This document shows positions 31,646 through 35,464 of a stretch of DNA of 35,464 bases, in pieces. A program made the position numbers and the translations under genes. The stretch is from a virus: positions 1 to 35,464 of the IMG/VR virus record IMGVR_UViG_3300044620_000678; one strand, given 5' to 3'. Under the pieces are notes generated by a model. The model was not told the origin of the DNA, made no database searches, and worked only from the letters and a program-made list of their open reading frames with translations. How positions within the stretch are numbered: position 1 is the first letter of the stretch; each line of letters begins with the position of its first letter.

Positions 31646-31959
31646 TGAAATACTTAGTATTTATATTTTTATTTGGTTGTGGTGTTACGGCTCAAGGTGT
31701 AAATGAAGAGTCAAAAGAAGATCAAGAATTAGATATGCTTTTAAAAAAAGCGCAGTCTAATATTCAAGTTCAAGCAACCTTGCAAGATGCTGCTACTAAA
31801 GAACAGAAGAAAATAGTAACGCAGACCATAAGCAAAATTGTAGGATTAAAAGAAGAAAACAAAGAATTAAAAATAGAATTAAATGAAACTAAAGCGAAGT
31901 TTGATAGTATTAGCTTTGATACTCTTGTGCCATTCGTCTTATTGCCAATACCCCGTTAA
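31645..31959 (+). CDS. Secreted or lipoprotein-like coiled-coil protein
   Basis: This 104-residue protein begins with a signal sequence 'MKYLVFIFLFGCGVTAQG'. C12 lies in 'LFGC', a weak lipobox; alternatively signal peptidase I could cut after the 'TAQ' region. The rest is a long coiled coil (about 60-90, 'LKEENKELKIELNETK'). It overlaps the next gene by 77 bases in another frame. A short exported coiled-coil protein next to membrane-anchored partners fits an outer-membrane spanin or a related envelope factor; the assignment is tentative. Confidence 0.55.
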   Translation: MKYLVFIFLFGCGVTAQGVNEESKEDQELDMLLKKAQSNIQVQATLQDAATKEQKKIVTQTISKIVGLKEENKELKIELNETKAKFDSISFDTLVPFVLLPIPR

Positions 31960-32278
31960 AAGGATATTTAGAGGAGATTCGGTGGTTATAATGAAAGTAT
32001 CACAAGCAGATACAATTAACATGCTCTACAAGTTTTATTCTCAAAAAATAGATTCATTAATTGATTCAGTCGCAATTAAAAACAAAAAAAATGAAGAACT
32101 TAATAAAAAATTACTTGTTAAAAATGATACAATCTTTTATTGGAAAGGGAAGTATGAAGCAAGTAGAGAACTCTTTTTCCCAAAACAAAGAAACATTGAC
32201 AAAGAAGAAGCGTTCCACCTCCTCCAAAAAATCATCCTCATCGGAGTCATAATTTTACAATTTAGTCAAATAAAATAA
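31883..32278 (+). CDS. Exported protein with C-terminal membrane segment, spanin-like topology
   Basis: The ATG at 31883 directly begins a signal sequence 'MKLKRSLIVLALILLC', which supports this start despite the 77-base overlap with the previous gene. The 131-residue product then has a charged helical middle (about 45-90) and a C-terminal hydrophobic segment ('KIILIGVIILQF'). An N-terminal export signal with a Cys plus a C-terminal membrane helix is the layout of single-protein (u-)spanins. However, neither Cys (16 or 21) sits in a proper lipobox. It lies just before a holin-like gene and an endolysin, which supports a lysis role. Confidence 0.55.
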   Translation: MKLKRSLIVLALILLCHSSYCQYPVKRIFRGDSVVIMKVSQADTINMLYKFYSQKIDSLIDSVAIKNKKNEELNKKLLVKNDTIFYWKGKYEASRELFFPKQRNIDKEEAFHLLQKIILIGVIILQFSQIK

Positions 32279-32279
32279 T

Positions 32280-32510
32280 ATGAAACAATTTTTCCAAGAA
32301 GATAATGGTAGATTTAGTATGAAAAGACTATGTGGTTTATTATGTACAATAGCTCTATGTGCTACAATGTACCATAACCAATTTAGTGAGCAACACTTTG
32401 CACCAAGCCCTATCCTAGTAGAGGCGGTAGCTATGTTAGCCTTTGGCACTTTAGGATTAACATCAGTTGAGAAAATATTTAAAAAGAAAGAAAATGAAAA
32501 TGCCGAATAA
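32280..32510 (+). CDS. Probable holin (two membrane segments)
   Basis: This 76-residue protein begins 'MKQFFQEDNGRFSMKRLCGLL', with hydrophobic segments at about 17-33 and 45-61 and a charged Lys/Glu tail ('KKKENENAE'). The 'NGRFS.KRL' start followed by two helices is common in Bacteroidota phage proteins next to peptidases that are usually called holins; that link is from memory. Starting one base after the previous stop and lying 79 bases before the endolysin, it fits the holin slot of the lysis cassette well. Confidence 0.6.
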   Translation: MKQFFQEDNGRFSMKRLCGLLCTIALCATMYHNQFSEQHFAPSPILVEAVAMLAFGTLGLTSVEKIFKKKENENAE

Positions 32511-32586
32511 CGAAAAAAGAGCATTAGCCATTGGAGGAGTCCTTTGGGTAGTGTTATTGACATATTTTTTTACTAAAATGTTATAA
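32494..32586 (+). CDS. Tiny single-helix membrane protein (30 aa)
   Basis: An ATG inside the end of the holin-like gene opens a 30-residue frame. It has a charged start ('MKMPNNEKRALAIGG'), one hydrophobic helix ('VLWVVLLTYFF') and a stop two bases before the endolysin gene. An in-frame ATG at 32500 is an alternative start. The 17-base overlap and tight fit before the next gene make it a credible lysis accessory gene, for example a regulator of the holin. It is below usual length cut-offs. Confidence 0.5.
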   Translation: MKMPNNEKRALAIGGVLWVVLLTYFFTKML

Positions 32587-32588
32587 AA

Positions 32589-33056
32589 ATGAAATTATCA
32601 GAACATTTAGATCTAAGCGAAGTAACTCGTAGCGAAACAGCGAAAAGAAATGGTATCAGTAATATGCCAACAGAACAACACATAGCTAATTTTAAATTAT
32701 TGGCTGAAAATGTGTTTGAACCAATTAGAAATAACTTTCGTTGCCCTATTCATATTTCTAGTGGATATAGATCCATTGAACTTAATCGTGCAATTAAGGG
32801 AAGTTTGACAAGCCAACATTGTCAGGGCGAAGCCATTGATATTGATATGGATGGAAGTGCTAATGGTGTTACCAATAAAATGGTTTTTGATTACATCAAA
32901 GATAATTTAGAATTTGACCAATTAATTTGGGAATTTGGTACAAGCCAAAATCCAGATTGGGTTCATGTTTCATACGAAAGTACAGGTAAACAAAGAAAAC
33001 AAATTTTAAGGGCAACTAGGGTTAATGGTAGCACACAATACTCCCCATACAAATAA
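32589..33056 (+). CDS. Endolysin, M15 family peptidase
   Basis: This 155-residue protein matches the zinc-dependent D-Ala-D-Ala carboxypeptidase/M15 (Peptidase_M15_3) fold. 'ISSGYRSIELNRAI' at 56-69 is the usual strand. 'SQHCQGEAIDID' gives ligands H77 and D84, and 'PDWVHVSY' gives D123 and the third ligand H126. It lacks a cell-wall binding domain and a signal peptide, so it should depend on the holin to reach the peptidoglycan. It cuts peptide cross-links of the murein at lysis. The start is ATG two bases after the tiny membrane gene. Size and motif order are normal for phage M15 endolysins. Confidence 0.85.
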   Translation: MKLSEHLDLSEVTRSETAKRNGISNMPTEQHIANFKLLAENVFEPIRNNFRCPIHISSGYRSIELNRAIKGSLTSQHCQGEAIDIDMDGSANGVTNKMVFDYIKDNLEFDQLIWEFGTSQNPDWVHVSYESTGKQRKQILRATRVNGSTQYSPYK

Positions 33057-33061
33057 AACTT

Positions 33062-34063
33062 ATGCCAGCTAAAAATGGTAACGCAGATATTGCTAGACAA
33101 TATCGCACAAAATATCCCGATATGCCAACATTAAAATTGGCTAGGATAATGTATAAAGAAAACAATCTTTCTTTTGCTGATGTAGAAGGGGCAAGAAGTG
33201 CATTAAGATATATTGAAGGTAAATGTGGGCATGTAAGGAAATCCAAAGTAAAAAACGAAGATTTTATAAAAACGGAAGCAAGACCTTACAATCCATATAA
33301 TTTACCCGCATCAGATGAAACTGCTTTTGAACCTTTTGTGTTTAAAGGGCATAAAAAGGTTTTAATACTATCCGATATTCATGTTCCATATCATAGCATA
33401 GACGCAATAACGGCAGCTTTACAATATGCCAAGAAAAGTAAACCTGACGCTTTACTTTTAAATGGGGACACTATTGATTGTCATAGATTAAGCAGATTTA
33501 TTAAAGATCCAAAGAAAAGAAACTTTAAACTAGAACTAGATACATTCAAGGCATTGTTTGATGTATTTGAGAAGGAACTAAAATGTAAGATTTATTTTAA
33601 AATAGGAAATCACGAGGAAAGATACGAGCATTTCTTATATGAGAAAGCCGGTGAATTGGTAGGAATAGAGGAGTTTGAATTTGAGAATATCATTAAAGCC
33701 AGAGCCAGAGGAATAGAAATAATAGGGGACAAGCGCCCAATGAAACTAAATAACCTTTGGGGAATTCACGGTCACGAATATGTAGGTGGTATATCAGCAC
33801 CAGTAAACCCTGCAAGGGGGTTGTTCTTGAAGGCAAAAGTAAGCACCTTTCAAGGGCATAACCACCAAACCTCAGAACATACAGAACCCACTCTTACTGG
33901 CAAGATGGTAACTACTTGGTCACTTGGTTGCCTAAGTGAATTGCACCCCGCCTATATGCCCCTAAATAAGTGGAATCATGGTTTTGCAGAGGTTGAGTTA
34001 GATCCTAACGGAGAGGACTTTGAATTTAACAATAAACGTATCTTTAAAGGTAAAATTGTGTAA
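33062..34063 (+). CDS. Calcineurin-like metallophosphoesterase
   Basis: The catalytic domain carries the full motif set: 'LILSDIHVPYH' (D105, H107), 'LNGDTID' (G135-D136), 'IGNHEER' (N183, H184), 'GIHGHEY' (H236, H238) and 'QGHNHQT' (H266, H268). Two metal ions are expected. Residues 1-60 form a small helical domain with 'DIARQYRTKYPDMPTLKLARIM' and 'ALRYIEGKCG', which looks like a helix-turn-helix or DNA-binding segment. Relatives act on phosphodiesters, nucleotides or DNA; the substrate cannot be read here. Five bases after the endolysin and one base into the next gene, it belongs to the same transcript. Confidence 0.85.
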   Translation: MPAKNGNADIARQYRTKYPDMPTLKLARIMYKENNLSFADVEGARSALRYIEGKCGHVRKSKVKNEDFIKTEARPYNPYNLPASDETAFEPFVFKGHKKVLILSDIHVPYHSIDAITAALQYAKKSKPDALLLNGDTIDCHRLSRFIKDPKKRNFKLELDTFKALFDVFEKELKCKIYFKIGNHEERYEHFLYEKAGELVGIEEFEFENIIKARARGIEIIGDKRPMKLNNLWGIHGHEYVGGISAPVNPARGLFLKAKVSTFQGHNHQTSEHTEPTLTGKMVTTWSLGCLSELHPAYMPLNKWNHGFAEVELDPNGEDFEFNNKRIFKGKIV

Positions 34064-34467
34064 TGCCAAAGCAAAAGCCATATAAGACTTATACTTATAA
34101 GATACCCACGTTTTACGTTACTATTAAAATAATGGTGGCGCCTAAAATGTCGGATATGCTTACTGATAAGATATTTGAATTAGATGAGAATAAGGATAAC
34201 TATGCAAAAACGGCTGCTGCATTGTGCCTAACCTACAAAGATGATATATACCTTTGTTTGCCAAATGAGGGCAAATTTGCCACTGAATTCATGTTCCATG
34301 AGATAATCCATGCCAAGAACTTTATATACTCAAAAAGGGGTGTTAAATTAGACGTAGATAATGATGAAAATGAAGCGTACCTAGTTCAGTATCTTTATAG
34401 CAAGTGCGAGGATGCTAAAAAGAAATTTGCCAAATCTCAAATACCTACGCCAAGTGAAAGCATATAG
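34063..34467 (+). CDS. Small HExxH zinc-metallopeptidase-like protein
   Basis: This 134-residue protein has 'FMFHEIIHAKNF' with H79-E80-x-x-H83, the zinc-protease motif. A later 'DNDENEAYLVQYLY' offers E102 or E104 as third ligand, the pattern of gluzincins and ImmA-like or SprT-like small peptidases. A Cys/Lys-rich helix closes the core. The sequence 'TAAALCLTYKDDIYLCLPNEG' is a beta-hairpin ahead of the motif. It overlaps the phosphoesterase stop by one base and is followed by an overlapping small gene. It could be a protease active in infection; the target is unknown. Confidence 0.65.
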   Translation: MPKQKPYKTYTYKIPTFYVTIKIMVAPKMSDMLTDKIFELDENKDNYAKTAAALCLTYKDDIYLCLPNEGKFATEFMFHEIIHAKNFIYSKRGVKLDVDNDENEAYLVQYLYSKCEDAKKKFAKSQIPTPSESI

Positions 34468-34624
34468 GGTATATTTCAAAAAAAACGGCATAAACCTAAC
34501 TAAATTGGTCTATGCCGAGTCTATGTCTGAAATTTACATTCAGTTTAAAGGATTAGATATAATAATGATAAAGCAAATAGATATGTTGCCGGAGGGGGAT
34601 ATAGATATTATTTCTTTGAATTAA
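34412..34624 (+). CDS. Small protein of unknown function, uncertain start
   Basis: This 70-residue alpha/beta protein has 'VKAYRVYFKKNGINLTKLVYAESMSEIYIQFKG', split by a turn, and ends near 'IDIISLN'. ATG 34412 overlaps the previous gene by 56 bases. GTG 34454 in the same frame would cut the overlap to 14 bases and start just before the folded part, so it is a good alternative. The stop overlaps the stop of the convergent minus gene at 34621 by four bases. No motif is recognised. Confidence 0.5.
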   Translation: MLKRNLPNLKYLRQVKAYRVYFKKNGINLTKLVYAESMSEIYIQFKGLDIIMIKQIDMLPEGDIDIISLN

Positions 34625-34809
34625 TCTAATTTAATAATTAACTGATAAATATCTATCCCATTAGGTTTTACTTCCGAGTTCCATATTTTTAGAACTGATC
34701 TTCTGCGGTAGGCATCATGAAACTTAAATTCTCTAATTAGTTTATCATTCTTGAATAATTGCATTGTCCCCTTTATTTTGTACCATTCCTTCTCTCTCTC
34801 GTTCTTCAT
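34621..34809 (-). CDS. Small protein of unknown function (minus cluster)
   Basis: This 62-residue protein contains 'MQLFKNDKLIREFKF' and 'AYRRRSVLKIWNSEV', with a basic middle. The ATG at 34809 lies within the overlapping gene 34745-34921. The internal ATG at 34764 would give 46 residues and only 20 bases of overlap, so the start is uncertain. It is the last gene of the minus cluster and runs tail to tail into the plus operon without a visible terminator. The sequence resembles no family I know. Confidence 0.5.
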   Translation of the reverse strand: MKNEREKEWYKIKGTMQLFKNDKLIREFKFHDAYRRRSVLKIWNSEVKPNGIDIYQLIIKLD

Positions 34810-34921
34810 ATAGCTTCTTTAATTCTTTAAATTCGGAAATTAATGTTTTTATCCTTTCCCTCAATTCATCATTTTCTAATTGAAGCAAGTAGTTAGGGCT
34901 TATTGTATAATTATTCTTCAT
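34745..34921 (-). CDS. Small coiled-coil protein, overlapping gene (58 aa)
   Basis: Reading the minus strand, ATG at 34921-34919 opens a 58-residue frame ending at TGA 34747-34745. It has 'MKNNYTISPNYLLQLENDEL', then a highly charged heptad-like helix ('RERIKTLISEFKELKKLYEE'). It fills the otherwise empty space between its neighbours. It overlaps the upstream gene (34911-35141) by 11 bases and the downstream one (34621-34809) by 65 or 20 bases. Tight overlaps are typical of phage early-gene clusters. No function is assigned. Confidence 0.55.
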   Translation of the reverse strand: MKNNYTISPNYLLQLENDELRERIKTLISEFKELKKLYEEREREGMVQNKGDNAIIQE

Positions 34922-35141
34922 TAGGTTCTTCCTCCTTTAAGAATTTCTTTTCTTTAATAGGGTTTTGCTCCCAATAAGTAAATAGGTCATATAATTGTTC
35001 AAACCTTTCTTGATTATACCAAGCATTGTGGTACAATTCAGCCATTATAATATGCCTTTCATAAGCAGTAAAGTCTGCAAAGGTGCTAAATGCAGTTTGT
35101 TCGGCTGGAGTTCCTAAAATTTCAAGTTGTTCTTTGTTCAT
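34911..35141 (-). CDS. Small acidic helical protein (76 aa)
   Basis: The 76-residue product is helical and acidic and ends 'KEEEPNEE'. It contains 'FADFTAYERHIIMAELYHNAWYNQ' (split by a turn) and 'LYDLFTYWEQNP'. There are no Cys and no membrane segment. Acidic small proteins in early-gene clusters often bind or mimic nucleic-acid targets of host proteins, but nothing here proves that. The ATG is preceded by an A-rich spacer of 14 bases after the previous gene, and the stop overlaps the next start. Confidence 0.6.
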   Translation of the reverse strand: MNKEQLEILGTPAEQTAFSTFADFTAYERHIIMAELYHNAWYNQERFEQLYDLFTYWEQNPIKEKKFLKEEEPNEE

Positions 35142-35155
35142 TGTTTAGTTTTTAA

Positions 35156-35359
35156 TTAAAAATCGTGTTTAACGCTTAATACATGCACCTTACCTACCCT
35201 ATTGTATTTGATTACTTCGGGTAATGGCATATTGTTTCTTATGCGGTACATAATTGCGTGCCTTGTCAGTGGGGTGTTTGGGTATTTCCTATTTTTTCTA
35301 AAATAATTAGGGTTAATCTTTTCTGCATATTCTAATACGCTAATTTGTTTAATTTTCAT
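35156..35359 (-). CDS. Excisionase/HTH-like small DNA-binding protein
   Basis: This 67-residue basic protein has 'SVLEYAEKINPNYF', a turn, 'LTRHAIMYRIRNNMPLPEVI' and 'NRVGKVHVLSV'. This is the order of a winged helix of the excisionase/MerR-like type (helix-turn-helix, then a wing). That pattern is familiar from small phage and mobile-element regulators. It probably binds DNA and could control the early minus-strand cluster. It overlaps the previous frame (35349-35462) by 11 bases at its start. Confidence 0.6.
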   Translation of the reverse strand: MKIKQISVLEYAEKINPNYFRKNRKYPNTPLTRHAIMYRIRNNMPLPEVIKYNRVGKVHVLSVKHDF

Positions 35360-35462
35360 TTAACTTTTCTTTTCTTCTTTTAAGTAAATTGTATCTATTG
35401 GTAAGAGTTACCATTTTTTTATAATCCCAAGTATCTGCTATGTTTTTATTTACTTGTTTCAT
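35349..35462 (-). CDS. Small basic protein at the right edge (37 aa, possibly partial)
   Basis: An ATG at 35462-35460 on the minus strand opens a 37-residue frame ending at TAA 35351-35349. It has 'NKNIADTWDYKKMVTLTN' and a Lys/Arg-rich tail ('LLKRRKEKLNEN'). Only two bases remain before the window edge, so the true start may be further upstream. It overlaps the excisionase-like gene by 11 bases, as its neighbours do with each other. Confidence 0.45.
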   Translation of the reverse strand: MKQVNKNIADTWDYKKMVTLTNRYNLLKRRKEKLNEN

Positions 35463-35464
35463 TT

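Noticed and set aside
1-35464. Prophage or integrated element with attachment sites, integrase, tRNA or diversity-generating retroelement
   Set aside because: No integrase, tRNA gene, reverse transcriptase or template/variable repeat pair could be recognised in the window.

Overview
The window looks like part of the genome of a tailed phage, probably podovirus-like, that infects a Bacteroidota host. It carries the late structural, glycosylation and lysis regions. The base composition is strongly A+T rich. Genes are packed with 1-15 base gaps or ATGA/TAATG overlaps, and starts follow A-rich spacers without a Shine-Dalgarno sequence. Several transcription units begin 17-23 bases after a TATATTTG/TAATTTTG box, the Bacteroidota -7 promoter element. 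TAA, TAG and TGA all serve as stops, so the standard code applies. I saw no tRNA, rRNA, CRISPR array, integrase or insertion sequence, and no gene-free stretch over 300 bases.

Layout. (1) 1-3707, plus strand: a tail protein that appears split in two by a cassette of Thr-rich, Cys-containing small modules, followed by a cupin-like protein. (2) 3704-11971: three probable internal or ejected virion proteins, the last a giant of 2058 residues. (3) 12007-13764: a ferritin-like protein, a small basic protein and two small structural-type proteins. (4) 13777-23160: an adhesion module with two collagen-like (Gly-Thr-Ser)n fibres, each ending in a self-cleaving S74 chaperone. Small Cys- or Thr-rich proteins lie between the fibres, and an Asp-box beta-propeller protein follows them. 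(5) 23215-23550: a small orphan gene, then a bidirectional terminator. (6) 23566-30523: a sugar-transfer island. It holds one inverted 1156-residue fusion (FkbM methyltransferase, GT-A, GT4 and an autotransporter-heptosyltransferase-like domain with four Cys), then a DUF6165-like protein, three more glycosyltransferases, a methyltransferase and a Cys-rich zinc-type protein. (7) 30569-33056: a lysis region with small membrane proteins, spanin-like and holin-like candidates and an M15 peptidase endolysin. (8) 33062-34624: a calcineurin-type phosphoesterase, a small HExxH protein and an orphan. (9) 34621 to the right edge, minus strand: a cluster of very small genes including an excisionase-like DNA-binding protein.

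How it may work together. The most interesting reading is a phage-encoded system that decorates its own fibres. Very long Ser/Thr-only collagen-like stalks and Thr-rich stalks lie next to a multi-enzyme glycosylation and methylation island. Its largest protein ends in a domain resembling the family that O-heptosylates Ser on bacterial autotransporter adhesins. The domain calls rest on motifs in the sequence; the enzyme-substrate link is inference. Family assignments come from memory, because no database search was possible.
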